From: Acidobacteriota bacterium
GTDB taxonomy: Bacteria; Acidobacteriota; Thermoanaerobaculia; UBA5066
NCBI GenBank assembly: GCA_029781975.1
Contig: JAKOVQ010000046.1
Span: 157,389 to 221,388 of the forward strand
Length of the DNA: 64,000 nt
Reading direction: 5' to 3'
This document shows positions 32,264 to 40,125 of this stretch, one piece after another. The notes beneath the pieces are model-generated. The model was not told the DNA's origin and did no database searches. It worked only from the letters and a program-made list of their open reading frames with translations. The stretch's first letter is position 1. Every line of letters begins with the position of its first letter. The translations under genes were made by a program, and so were the position numbers.

Positions 32264-32437
32264 ATGGAAGTCGTCCTTCTTGTTTTCGTCGTCGTCGCCC
32301 TGGGCTTCGGCGCGCTCATGCTGGTGAAGTCCCGCGCGAAGAAGCGGGCGGAGCACCACGCCCGCGCCGAGAAGAGGGCGAAGGCAGCCCGCGCCGACCG
32401 GCAGGCCATCCAGCGGTCGATCGACGGCAGGCGCTGA
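32264..32437 (+). CDS. 57-residue membrane protein with basic coiled tail (missed by ORF track)
   Basis: Too short for the track. ATG at 32264 with GGAGAA 7 bases upstream opens a clean frame to TGA at 32435. It encodes a single membrane helix (VVLLVFVVVALGFGALMLV) and a tail very rich in Lys, Arg, Ala and Glu (SRAKKRAEHHARAEKRAKAA). The tail should lie in the cytoplasm by the positive-inside rule. It sits alone between the RRM terminator and the TetR promoter. No family is recognised; the helix and the ribosome site support a real gene. Confidence 0.6.
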   Translation: MEVVLLVFVVVALGFGALMLVKSRAKKRAEHHARAEKRAKAARADRQAIQRSIDGRR

Positions 32438-32494
32438 GGGGCGACGAAGCCGCCGACGCGACCGCTCGGTGACCCCGCGGCGCGGCGGGGCCGG

Positions 32495-32516
32495 TTGACA
32501 AAGTAAACATTTACTT
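32495..32516 (+). promoter_or_regulatory. Promoter with perfect palindromic operator before TetR
   Basis: TTGACA (-35-like) is directly followed by AAGTAAACATTTACTT, a perfect 7+2+7 palindrome, 14 bases before the GTG start of TetR. The position within the promoter suggests TetR autorepression of the three-gene operon. Confidence 0.75.
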
Positions 32517-32529
32517 ACAACCTTCGCGG

Positions 32530-33138
32530 GTGGGCCGCGCGCGGGGACCGGACCGCCGGCAGGAGATCGCCGACGCCATCCTCGAGGTGATGGCGAGGGA
32601 AGGGATCGGCGCGCTGACGATGGAGCGCGTGAGCGGCGCGCTCGGCGTGACGCCCGGCGCGCTCTTCCGGCACTTCCCGTCCCGCGCGACCATGCTGAAC
32701 GAGGCCGCCCTTCGGGCGGTCGCCCTCCTCGACGCGACGGTCCCGCCGGCCGGCCCCCCCCCGCTCGAGCGGCTGCAGGGGTTCGTGGAGGCCCGCTTCC
32801 GCCTGGCGTCGCGACGGCTGGGGCTGCCGCAGCTCGTCTTCTCCGAGCAGTTCGGCAAGGCGCTCCCGCCCGAGGGGGCCCGCGCCGTCCGCGGAGCGGT
32901 CCTGAGGACCCGCGACTTCCTCGCCTCGGCCCTCGGGGACGCGGCGGCCCGCGGGGAGGTCCGGACCGACGTCCCTCCCTCCGAGCTCGCGATCACGGTG
33001 ATGGGGGTCCTCTTCGTCCGCGCGCTCCTCGTGACACTCGCGGTGCGCGGCACGGGAGGGGGAGGGCGCGAGCCCGGCGCGACCTGGAGCCACGTCCTCC
33101 GCCTGATCGGGCCGCGACCCGGGGAGGCCGTGCGGTGA
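32530..33138 (+). CDS. TetR-family repressor controlling the methyltransferase/NO-reductase operon
   Basis: A 202-residue regulator with the N-terminal DNA-binding unit RRQEIADAILEVMAREG, then MERVSGALGVTPGALFRHFPSRATML as the helix-turn-helix. The C-terminal helical domain includes LVFSEQFGKALPPEG. The start is GTG at 32530, just after a perfect palindrome. Its stop overlaps the methyltransferase start as GTGA. The ligand is unknown. Since a quinol NO reductase follows, NO or a lipid signal could be sensed indirectly (inference). Confidence 0.88.
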   Translation: MGRARGPDRRQEIADAILEVMAREGIGALTMERVSGALGVTPGALFRHFPSRATMLNEAALRAVALLDATVPPAGPPPLERLQGFVEARFRLASRRLGLPQLVFSEQFGKALPPEGARAVRGAVLRTRDFLASALGDAAARGEVRTDVPPSELAITVMGVLFVRALLVTLAVRGTGGGGREPGATWSHVLRLIGPRPGEAVR

Positions 33139-33818
33139 GGGGCGCCTCGCGATGGGAGAGCCCCTCGGTGGTGGGGGGCTTCTCGACCGCGGCCCCGAAC
33201 GAGGTCCTCCTGGAGCTCGTCCGGAACGAGCTCGGCCGCCGTCCCGGGCTGCGCGTCCTCGACCTGGGGTGCGGGGCGGCCCGGAACGCCTCCCCGATGG
33301 CCGCCCTCGGCGCCTCCGTCGTCGGGATGGACCTTTCGCCCGCCATGCTCGGCGCGGCCCGCCGCCGGGTCGCGGCGGAGGGGGCCGCCGGCCGCGTGTC
33401 GCTCGCGTGCGCCCCGATGGACCGCCTTCCCCTTCCCGCACGGAGCATCGACCTCGTCGTCGCGCACGGCGTCTTCAACCTGGCGCGCTCCGGCGCGGAG
33501 CTCCGGCGGGCGCTCGACGAGGCGGCGCGGGTGGCGCGGCCGGGGGCGGCGCTCTTCGTCTTCACGTTCTCGAGGTCCACCCTGCGCCCCGACGACCGGC
33601 CGCTCCCGGGCGAGCCGTTCGTCTTCACCCAGTTCTCCGGGGAGCCTCAGTGCTTCCTGACGGAGGACGAGCTCGAGGAGGAGCTCCTCCGGGCCGGGTT
33701 CGAGAAGGCCTCTCCCGGGCCCCTCACCGAGTACGGACGGCCGAGCCTCGGCCCGTCGCTCGCGCGGGGCGGCCCGGCCATCTGGGAGGGGACGTTCCGG
33801 AGGAAGCGGACGGGCTAG
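33135..33818 (+). CDS. Class I SAM-dependent methyltransferase
   Basis: A 227-residue Rossmann methyltransferase. Motif I is LDLGCGAARNASPMAALG, motif II is VVGMDLSPAMLGAARRR, motif III-like is APMDRLPLPARSIDLVVAHGVFN, and the end FEKASPG and IWEGTFRR is typical of UbiE/Methyltransf_11 members. The substrate is unknown. Coupling by GTGA to TetR and a 32-base gap to the NO-reductase gene suggest one operon. A role in quinone or lipid methylation supporting the reductase is possible but unproven. Confidence 0.88.
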   Translation: MRGASRWESPSVVGGFSTAAPNEVLLELVRNELGRRPGLRVLDLGCGAARNASPMAALGASVVGMDLSPAMLGAARRRVAAEGAAGRVSLACAPMDRLPLPARSIDLVVAHGVFNLARSGAELRRALDEAARVARPGAALFVFTFSRSTLRPDDRPLPGEPFVFTQFSGEPQCFLTEDELEEELLRAGFEKASPGPLTEYGRPSLGPSLARGGPAIWEGTFRRKRTG

Positions 33819-33850
33819 ATGCCGCCGAGGCGGCGGCGAGGAGGAAAGGG

Positions 33851-36172
33851 ATGGAGTCCAGGGGATCGTCCGGGATCGAGCGCGCCGAGCGGGAGGCGCC
33901 CCTGTCGCCGTGGTGGCGCCACGCCGTCGTCCTCGTCATGGCCTTCGGCTTCACCCTCCTCGCCGTGGTGACCGCCCTGACCTACTCCAACGCCCCGCCG
34001 ATCCCGTCGCGGGTGGTCGACGAGGCGGGACGGACGCTCTTCACGGGCGAGGACGTCCTGCGGGGGCAGGAAGTCTTCCTCGAGTACGGCCTGATGGAGC
34101 ACGGGACGCTCTGGGGCCACGGCGCCTACCTCGGCCCGGACTACAGCGCGGAGTACCTGCACCGGCTGGCGGAGGTCTCCCGGGACGTCCTCGCCCGCGG
34201 GCGCCACGCGCGGCCGTACGCGGCGCTCGACCCCGACGCGGCGGCGAGCGTCGACGGCGAGGTCGCCCGGACGCTGAAGCGGAACCGCTACGACCCGGGC
34301 ACGGGGGTCCTTCGCTTCACGCCCGGCGAGGCGGCCTCGTGGACCGTGCAGCAGGCGGAGTGGGCCGCGTACTTCTCGGGCCGGACGCCCGCTCCGGGGC
34401 TCCCCGCGGGCTACATCGGCGACGCTGCGAAGCTGCGGGAGCTCACCGCGTACTTCGCGTGGGCGGCGTGGGCGACGGTCGCCGACCGTCCGGGCAAGGA
34501 CTACTCCTACACCAACAACTGGCCCTACGAGCCCGCCGTCGGCAACCGGCCGAGCGCCTCGACCTACCTCTGGAGCGCGCTCAGCCTGGTGACCCTCCTG
34601 GCAGGCCTCGGCGCCGTCCTCTTCGCCGTGGGCCGGTTCGACTACCTGGGCTGGCACGGCTCGCCGGAAGCCGGGCACGCCCACGACAGCGTCCTGGCCC
34701 GGTGGACGCCGACGCCGAGCCAGAAGGCGGTCGGCCTCTACCTCGCGGTCGTGGCGCTCCTCTTCCTCCTCCAGACGCTCGCCGGCGGGGCCCTCGCGCA
34801 CTACCGCGTGGAGTCGGGGGGCTTCTACGGCATCGACCTGGCGCGGCTCCTCCCCTACAACCTCCTCCGGACGTACCACCTGCAGCTCGCCATCTTCTGG
34901 ATCGCCACCTCCTGGGTGGCGGGCGGCCTCCTCCTCGCGCCCATCGTCGGAGGCGCCGAGCCCCGCGGCCAGCGCGCCGGCGTCCTCGCGCTCCTCGCGG
35001 CGCTCGCGGTGGTGGTCTTCGGGAGCCTCGCGGGCGAGTGGCTGGGGATCAACGGCCTCCTGGGGAAGCTCTGGTTCTGGCTGGGACACCAGGGCTCGGA
35101 GTACCTCGACCTCGGCCGCTTCTGGCAGCTGCTCCTTGCGGCCGGGCTCGTCGGCTGGCTCGTCCTGATGTCCCGCGCGCTGAGGCCCGCGATCCGCGAC
35201 GGGCGGCGCTCCGAGCTGGCCTCCCTCTTCCTCTACGCGGCGGCGGCGATCCCGCTCTTCTACCTCCCCGCGCTCTTCTTCGGCCCCCGGACGAACTTCG
35301 CCGTGATCGACAACTGGCGCTTCTGGATCATCCACCTCTGGGTCGAGGGCTTCTTCGAGCTCTTCGCCACCGTCCTCGTGGCCGTGATCTTCGTCCTCCT
35401 CGGGCTGGTCTCGGCCCGCACCGCCACCCGGGTCATCTACCTCGACGCCATCCTCTATCTCTCGGGCGGGATCGTGGGGATCGGCCACCACTGGTACTTC
35501 ACGGGGCAGGGGACGCTGAACATGGGGCTCGCCGCGTGCTTCTCCGCGCTGGAGGTGGTGCCGCTCACGCTCCTCACCCTCGACGCGTGGGACTTCATCC
35601 GGCTCCGAGACCGCCGGTGCGCGGACTGCAAGGCGGCCTTCGCCGACCGCCACCGCTGGACGATCAACTTCCTGATGGCGGTCGGCTTCTGGAACTTCGT
35701 CGGCGCGGGGATCTTCGGCTTCCTGATCAACCTGCCGATCGTGTCGTACTTCGAGGTCGGCACCGCGCTGACCAGCAACCACGGCCACTCGGCGCTCTTC
35801 GGGGTCTTCGGGATGCTGGCGCTGGCCGTCGTGGTCTTCTGCCTCCGGTCGCTCTCGAGCGACGAGTCCTTCTCCCGCGCGGAGCGGCTGATCCGCGTCG
35901 GCTTCTGGGGGCTCAACGGCGGGCTCGCCCTGATGATGGCGATCGACCTCTTCCCCGGCGGGGTGCTCCAGCTGTGGGACGTCCTTCAGAACGGGTACTG
36001 GCACGCGCGCCGCCTCTCCTTCCTGATGGGCGGGACGTTCCACCGCCTCGAGTGGATGCGCGCCGCGGCAGACACCGTCTTCCTCGTCGTCGGCGTCGTG
36101 CCGTTCGTCGCCGCGGTGCTCGTCGCCCTCCTCGGCCCGCGGCGGCGCGCGGCAGGGGAGCCGACCGCCTAG
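33851..36172 (+). CDS. norB: Quinol-dependent nitric oxide reductase (qNOR)
   Basis: A 773-residue single-subunit NO reductase reducing 2 NO to N2O with electrons from quinol in the cytoplasmic membrane. An N-terminal extension with a membrane helix and a periplasmic NorC-like domain (EDVLRGQEVFLEYGLMEHGTLWGHGAYLGPDYS) precedes the NorB core. Likely ligands are His in RTYHLQLAIFW, the Glu in LWVEGFFELF, the His pair in GIGHHWYFTG and the histidines in TSNHGHSALFG. There are no CxxCH motifs, so electrons come from quinol. AGGAGGAAAGGG precedes the ATG at 33851. No other denitrification genes are seen, so detoxification is likely. Confidence 0.94.
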   Translation: MESRGSSGIERAEREAPLSPWWRHAVVLVMAFGFTLLAVVTALTYSNAPPIPSRVVDEAGRTLFTGEDVLRGQEVFLEYGLMEHGTLWGHGAYLGPDYSAEYLHRLAEVSRDVLARGRHARPYAALDPDAAASVDGEVARTLKRNRYDPGTGVLRFTPGEAASWTVQQAEWAAYFSGRTPAPGLPAGYIGDAAKLRELTAYFAWAAWATVADRPGKDYSYTNNWPYEPAVGNRPSASTYLWSALSLVTLLAGLGAVLFAVGRFDYLGWHGSPEAGHAHDSVLARWTPTPSQKAVGLYLAVVALLFLLQTLAGGALAHYRVESGGFYGIDLARLLPYNLLRTYHLQLAIFWIATSWVAGGLLLAPIVGGAEPRGQRAGVLALLAALAVVVFGSLAGEWLGINGLLGKLWFWLGHQGSEYLDLGRFWQLLLAAGLVGWLVLMSRALRPAIRDGRRSELASLFLYAAAAIPLFYLPALFFGPRTNFAVIDNWRFWIIHLWVEGFFELFATVLVAVIFVLLGLVSARTATRVIYLDAILYLSGGIVGIGHHWYFTGQGTLNMGLAACFSALEVVPLTLLTLDAWDFIRLRDRRCADCKAAFADRHRWTINFLMAVGFWNFVGAGIFGFLINLPIVSYFEVGTALTSNHGHSALFGVFGMLALAVVVFCLRSLSSDESFSRAERLIRVGFWGLNGGLALMMAIDLFPGGVLQLWDVLQNGYWHARRLSFLMGGTFHRLEWMRAAADTVFLVVGVVPFVAAVLVALLGPRRRAAGEPTA

Positions 36173-36198
36173 CGCTCGACGGGGAGACCGCGGTCGAG

Positions 36199-36235
36199 GA
36201 CGGCGCGGCCGGCGCCAGGGGCCGGGCGCGCCGTC
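36199..36235. terminator. Long-stem hairpin after norB
   Basis: GACGGCGCGGCCGGC and GCCGGGCGCGCCGTC pair over 15 positions with one mismatch, with a 7-base loop, between the norB stop and the convergent lipoprotein stop. Probably a bidirectional terminator. Confidence 0.65.
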
Positions 36236-36242
36236 GCCCGCG

Positions 36243-36941
36243 TCAGCGGCGCGCGAGGAGCGCCGCCACCTCGGCGTCGTGCCGCGGGTTGGTCCAGACG
36301 GTCGAGCCCGGAGGCGGGGTGAGGGCGCTCCGTGCCGCCGAGCGGGACGGGCTCGAGGGGGGCGCCGGAGGCGCCGCCGGTGCCGACGAAGGCGCGGGAG
36401 ACGGCTCGGGCGGCAGGACGACGACCTCCTTGACGACGGCCCCGAGGGCGGCGGCGTCGGCGACCCCGGAGAGGAAGGAGCCGCGCCAGGTGCGGCCGGG
36501 CGGGATCGGGTCGTGCGGGCGGTTCCACCCGACCTCCTGGACGCCGCCGGGAAGCGGCTTGCCGTCGGGGCCGAAGAAGACGACGGTGTAGATCACGCGT
36601 GCGACGCGCCGGTCGCAGAGGTTGCGCAGGAAGCTGCCGTAGGTCGGGATCGCCGTCTTTCCCTCGACCGTCCCGACCGCGACGGCGACGGGCGCCTTCC
36701 CGGCGGCGACGAGCTCCTCGAAGCGCGCGGGGCCGCGGGAGGGACCGGCGGGCGACGGGCCGCACCCCGCGACGTGGAGGAGCGCGACGGCGAGCGCCGC
36801 CCGGAGCGCCGTCCCGGGCCACGACGGCCGGGCGCCGCCCGGGGACGAGACGCCGTCTCCATTTCGTTCATTCTGAAAACGACGGAAAACAAAAAGCGGG
36901 AGCGCGCCCTGGCAGGCAACGCTCCCGGCATCCCGGTCCAC
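36243..36941 (-). CDS. Lipoprotein of unknown function, start uncertain
   Basis: The frame encodes a lipoprotein signal (ALRAALAVALLHVAGC, lipobox VAGC) followed by about 165 residues with an alpha/beta domain (VIYTVVFFGPDGKPLPGGVQEVGW) and a Pro/Ala/Ser-rich C-terminal tail. No ATG, GTG or TTG lies just before the signal. The nearest in-frame start is GTG 36941, which would place 76 residues ahead of the lipobox Cys. A well-placed ATG (MNEMETA) is in the next frame, so a one-base indel upstream of the signal is possible. Annotate the frame as real and the start as open. Confidence 0.6.
   Translation of the reverse strand: MDRDAGSVACQGALPLFVFRRFQNERNGDGVSSPGGARPSWPGTALRAALAVALLHVAGCGPSPAGPSRGPARFEELVAAGKAPVAVAVGTVEGKTAIPTYGSFLRNLCDRRVARVIYTVVFFGPDGKPLPGGVQEVGWNRPHDPIPPGRTWRGSFLSGVADAAALGAVVKEVVVLPPEPSPAPSSAPAAPPAPPSSPSRSAARSALTPPPGSTVWTNPRHDAEVAALLARR
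36883..36927 (-). terminator. Rho-independent terminator on minus strand
   Basis: CGGGAGCG and CGCTCCCG (8-bp perfect stem, 15-base loop) followed on the minus strand by CTTTTTGTTTTCC. This is the clearest intrinsic terminator signature in the window and lies downstream of the aminotransferase gene. Confidence 0.8.
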
Positions 36942-37035
36942 GCGAAGGAAGGGGGCGGCGGAGAGTGGTTCCTTCGCCGGTCCGGGTTTTCTCGATCGGA
37001 AAGAGAGGCGGAGGGGCTCCGCAGCCAGCCCTCCG
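36932..37035. repeat. Two further hairpins in the aminotransferase 3-prime region
   Basis: Hairpin A: CCCGG plus GCGAAGGAA at 36932-36950, pairing with TTCCTTCGC and CCGGG up to 36986, then TTTTCTC on the plus strand. Hairpin C: CGGAGGG at 37009 with CCCTCCG at 37029. With the terminator next door they make three stem-loops in about 150 bases. No riboswitch class was confirmed. Confidence 0.5.
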
Positions 37036-37083
37036 TAGGTCAATGTGGGTCCGCGCGGGGTGAAAAGCAAGGACGGAACGGGA

Positions 37084-38283
37084 TCAGTCGAGTCGGCGAG
37101 CCTTCCGGTACGCGGGAAGGGCCGCCGAAAGGACGCGAACCGACTCGCGGAGGTCTCCCTCCTCGAGGACGTACGCGATCCGGACCTCGTCGTGGCCGAG
37201 CCCGGACGTGGCGTAAAAGCCGGGCGCCGGGGCGACCATGACCGTCTTCCCGTCGAGGGAGAAGTCGGTCAGGAGCCACTGCGCGAAGTCCTCCGCGTCG
37301 TCGACGGGGAGGCGGGCGACGAAGTAGAACGCCCCTTCCGGCTTGCGGAGGAAGACGCCCGGGATCCTCGTCAGCCCCTCGAAGAGGACGTCGCGCCGCT
37401 TCTGGTACTCGGTCACGACCCCCTGGACGTACTCGGGGCCGAGGGCCGCCGCCGCGGGGGCGATGGCCTGCGCCAGGCCCGGCGGGGAGAGCCGCCCCTG
37501 GGCCATGTGGAGGCACGCCTGGTAGACCCCGGGGTTCCGCGTGGCGAGGCAGCCCAGGCGGATCCCGCAGGCGCTGTACCGCTTCGAGAGGCTGTCGACG
37601 ACGACGACGAGCTCCGAGAACCCCTCGAGCGAGAGGGCGCTCGTCACCGTCCGGCCGTCGTAGACGAACTCGCGGTAGACCTCGTCCGACACCAGGAAGA
37701 GACCGTGGTCGCGGCAGAACTCGGCGACGGCCAGCAGCTCCTCGCGGCGGTAGACGGTGCCCGTCGGGTTGTTCGGGTTGCAGAGGACGACCATCCTCGT
37801 CCGCTCGGTCCGGGCCTTCTCCCACGCGTCGCGCGGCGGCAGGTGGAACCCGTCCTCCCCGCGCGTGACGAGGGGGACCAGCTCCACCCCGGCGATCGTC
37901 GCGAAGGAGCGGTAGTTCGTGTAGAACGGCTCGACGAGGAGCGCGTGGTCCCCCGCCTCGGCGCAGGCGAGGAAGGCGAACTGGATCGCCTCGCTCCCGC
38001 CCGTCGTCGCGAGGAGCTGGTCGGCGCTCAGCTCCACGCCGAGGCGCCGGTAGTAGAGCTTCAGGAAGTCGACGTAGGCGGCCGTCCCCGCCGACGGCGT
38101 GTAGGCGTAGGTGACGTCGCGGATCTCGGCGAGCCGCCGGCGCATCGGCTCCGGGGTCGGGAGGTCCGGCTGGCCGATGTTGAGGTGGTAGACGTGGACG
38201 CCGCGCGCCTTCGCGGCCTCCGCGAAGGGGGCGAGCTTGCGGATGGGGGAGGGGGGCATCCGTTGGCCCCGGCTGGAGACCAT
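37084..38283 (-). CDS. PLP-dependent class I/II aminotransferase
   Basis: A 399-residue fold-type I aminotransferase of the aspartate aminotransferase group. Seen: HLNIGQPDLPTPEPM, TTGGSEAIQFAF, NPNNPTGTVY, SDEVYREFVYD, and the PLP lysine in DSLSKRYSACGIRLG. The substrate is uncertain; aspartate, aromatic or branched amino acids all occur in the family. The ATG at 38283 has AAGAGG at good spacing and gives the usual short lead to PPSPIRKLAPF. The track's 1766-residue ORF is a long shadow extension. A GTG at 38322 is an alternative. Confidence 0.92.
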   Translation of the reverse strand: MVSSRGQRMPPSPIRKLAPFAEAAKARGVHVYHLNIGQPDLPTPEPMRRRLAEIRDVTYAYTPSAGTAAYVDFLKLYYRRLGVELSADQLLATTGGSEAIQFAFLACAEAGDHALLVEPFYTNYRSFATIAGVELVPLVTRGEDGFHLPPRDAWEKARTERTRMVVLCNPNNPTGTVYRREELLAVAEFCRDHGLFLVSDEVYREFVYDGRTVTSALSLEGFSELVVVVDSLSKRYSACGIRLGCLATRNPGVYQACLHMAQGRLSPPGLAQAIAPAAAALGPEYVQGVVTEYQKRRDVLFEGLTRIPGVFLRKPEGAFYFVARLPVDDAEDFAQWLLTDFSLDGKTVMVAPAPGFYATSGLGHDEVRIAYVLEEGDLRESVRVLSAALPAYRKARRLD

Positions 38284-38351
38284 CGGAGGCCTCTTGAGGC
38301 GGATCGTCGGGACGGAGCTCACGGCTCGGCAGCTTACACCCGGGGGCCCGG

Positions 38352-40061
38352 TCAGTAGCCCTGGGCGCACCCGTCCTTGCGCCTCTCCGTCGCCCCGGCG
38401 TAGAGGCCCGTGACCGGGTCGCGCGCGATCGCCTGGTAGCCGCCGAACGCGCCGACGCTCTCGCGCCCGAGGTGGTGCCCGCGGCGGATCAGCTCCTCGA
38501 GGACGCTCCCGGGAAGCCCTTCCTCGAGGTTCAGGACGCCGCCGTCCTTCATCACGGTCCCGGTCGGCTCGCTCGAGCCGGTGTGGTGGTAGCGGGGGAC
38601 GTCGCCGGCCTCCTGCAGGTTCATCCCGAAGTCGACCAGGTTGACGACGACCTGGACGTGCCCCTGCGGCTGCATGTCGCCCCCCATGACGCCGAAGGCC
38701 ATGAGGGGGACGCCGTCCTTCGTGAGGAAGGCGGGGATGATCGTCTGGAAGGGGCGCTTGCCCGGCTCGAGGTAGTTGGGGTGCCCCTTCTTCAGCGAGA
38801 AGAGGCCGCCGCGGTCCTGCAGCCCGAAGCCGACGGCGGGGACGGCGTAGCCGGAGCCGAAGCCGGTGTAGTTGCTCTGGATGAAGGAGACCATCAGCCC
38901 GCTCTCGTCGGCCGTGCAGAGGTAGGTCGTCTCCTTCCGGTTCAGCACCTTCTCCTCGTCCGGCGGGTCGGTCCGCGAGGCCCGCTGCATGTCGATGAGC
39001 TTCGCCCGCTCGCGGGCGTACTCCTTGGAGAGGAGCCTCTCGAGCGGGACCTTCACGAAGGCCGGGTCGGCGTAGAACCGGGCCCGGTCGGCGTAGGCGA
39101 GCTTCTTCGCCTCGACCATGACGTGCCAGAAGTCGGCGCTCGAGCGCCCCATCTTCGCGAGGTCGAACCCCTCGAGGATGTTGAGCATCTGGAGGGCCGC
39201 GATCCCCTGCGTGTTCGGAGGGAGCTCCCAGACGTCGTAGCCGCGGTAGCTCGTCGAGACGGGGGCGTCCCACGTGGAGCGGTGGCGGGCGAAGTCCTCC
39301 ATCGAGAAGAAGCCGCCGTTCGCCTTCGAGTAGGCGACGAGCGCCTCGGCGACGGGGCCCTTGTAGTAGGCGTCCCTCCCTTTCTCTGCGAGGAGGCGAA
39401 GGGTCTTCGCGAGGGCGGGGTTGCGGAAGATCTCCCCCTCCCGCGGGGGGCGGCCGCCCGGGAGGAAGACCTCGGCGAAGCCGGGCTTGTCCTTGAAGCG
39501 GCGCGAGCCGGCCTCCCAGTTGGCGGCGATGACGGGCGACAGCGGGAACCCCTCCTCGGCGTAGCGGATCGCGGCCGCGAGGACCTTCGCCATGGGGAGC
39601 TTGCCGTACCGCGCGTGCAGCTCGAACCAGCCGTCCGCGCAGCCGGGGACGGTCCAGGAGTAGGGGGAGTACAGGGGGATCGTCCCGTCCGGCAGGGGCG
39701 GGACCTTGTCCGCCGTCAGCGCCAGCGGGGCCCGCCCGGAGCCGTTCAGGCCGACGACCTCCTTCTTCGCCGGGTCCCAGAGGATCGCGAAGAGGTCGCC
39801 GCCGAGGCCGGCGGAGGTCGGCTCCATCAGGCCGAGGCAGGCGTCGGCGGCGATGGCCGCGTCGGCCGCGCTCCCTCCCTCCTTCAGGACGTCGAGCGCG
39901 GCCTGGACGGCGAGCGGCTGGGCCGCGCAGACCATTCCGTGCCTGGCCCAGACGACGGAGCGGGTGGCGTCGCCGCGGCCGCGGGGAGGCCACGGGGCCG
40001 CGGGGGGCAGGGCGGCGGCGAGGAGGGGGAGCGCGAGGGCGAGGAGGGCGGCGGCTCTCAC
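38352..40061 (-). CDS. ggt: Gamma-glutamyltransferase (glutathione hydrolase)
   Basis: A 569-residue exported Ntn-hydrolase that cleaves gamma-glutamyl bonds of glutathione and related compounds in the periplasm. Signal peptide LLALALPLLAAALP. Seen: MVCAAQPLAVQAALDVLKEGGSAADA, PTSAGLGGDLFAI, the self-processing site NRKETTYLC with the nucleophile Thr near residue 376, and the late GVMGGDMQPQGH. Autocleavage should give large and small subunits. The GTG at 40061 is the best start for the signal peptide but has a weak ribosome site. It is divergent from the kinase gene. Confidence 0.93.
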   Translation of the reverse strand: MRAAALLALALPLLAAALPPAAPWPPRGRGDATRSVVWARHGMVCAAQPLAVQAALDVLKEGGSAADAAIAADACLGLMEPTSAGLGGDLFAILWDPAKKEVVGLNGSGRAPLALTADKVPPLPDGTIPLYSPYSWTVPGCADGWFELHARYGKLPMAKVLAAAIRYAEEGFPLSPVIAANWEAGSRRFKDKPGFAEVFLPGGRPPREGEIFRNPALAKTLRLLAEKGRDAYYKGPVAEALVAYSKANGGFFSMEDFARHRSTWDAPVSTSYRGYDVWELPPNTQGIAALQMLNILEGFDLAKMGRSSADFWHVMVEAKKLAYADRARFYADPAFVKVPLERLLSKEYARERAKLIDMQRASRTDPPDEEKVLNRKETTYLCTADESGLMVSFIQSNYTGFGSGYAVPAVGFGLQDRGGLFSLKKGHPNYLEPGKRPFQTIIPAFLTKDGVPLMAFGVMGGDMQPQGHVQVVVNLVDFGMNLQEAGDVPRYHHTGSSEPTGTVMKDGGVLNLEEGLPGSVLEELIRRGHHLGRESVGAFGGYQAIARDPVTGLYAGATERRKDGCAQGY

Positions 40062-40125
40062 GCGGGGATCTTCGCGCAGGACGGGCCGGGCGGGGGAGCC
40101 GTTCCGCGGATAAACTGCCCGATCG

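Noticed and set aside
36883-37083. SAM-I or SAH riboswitch near the aminotransferase
   Set aside because: Short strings resemble SAM-I (AGAGAGGCGGAGGG) and SAH (GGAGCGTTGC, GCCAGG), but the full ordered consensus and pairing are missing and no methionine-cycle gene follows. Kept only as unassigned hairpins.
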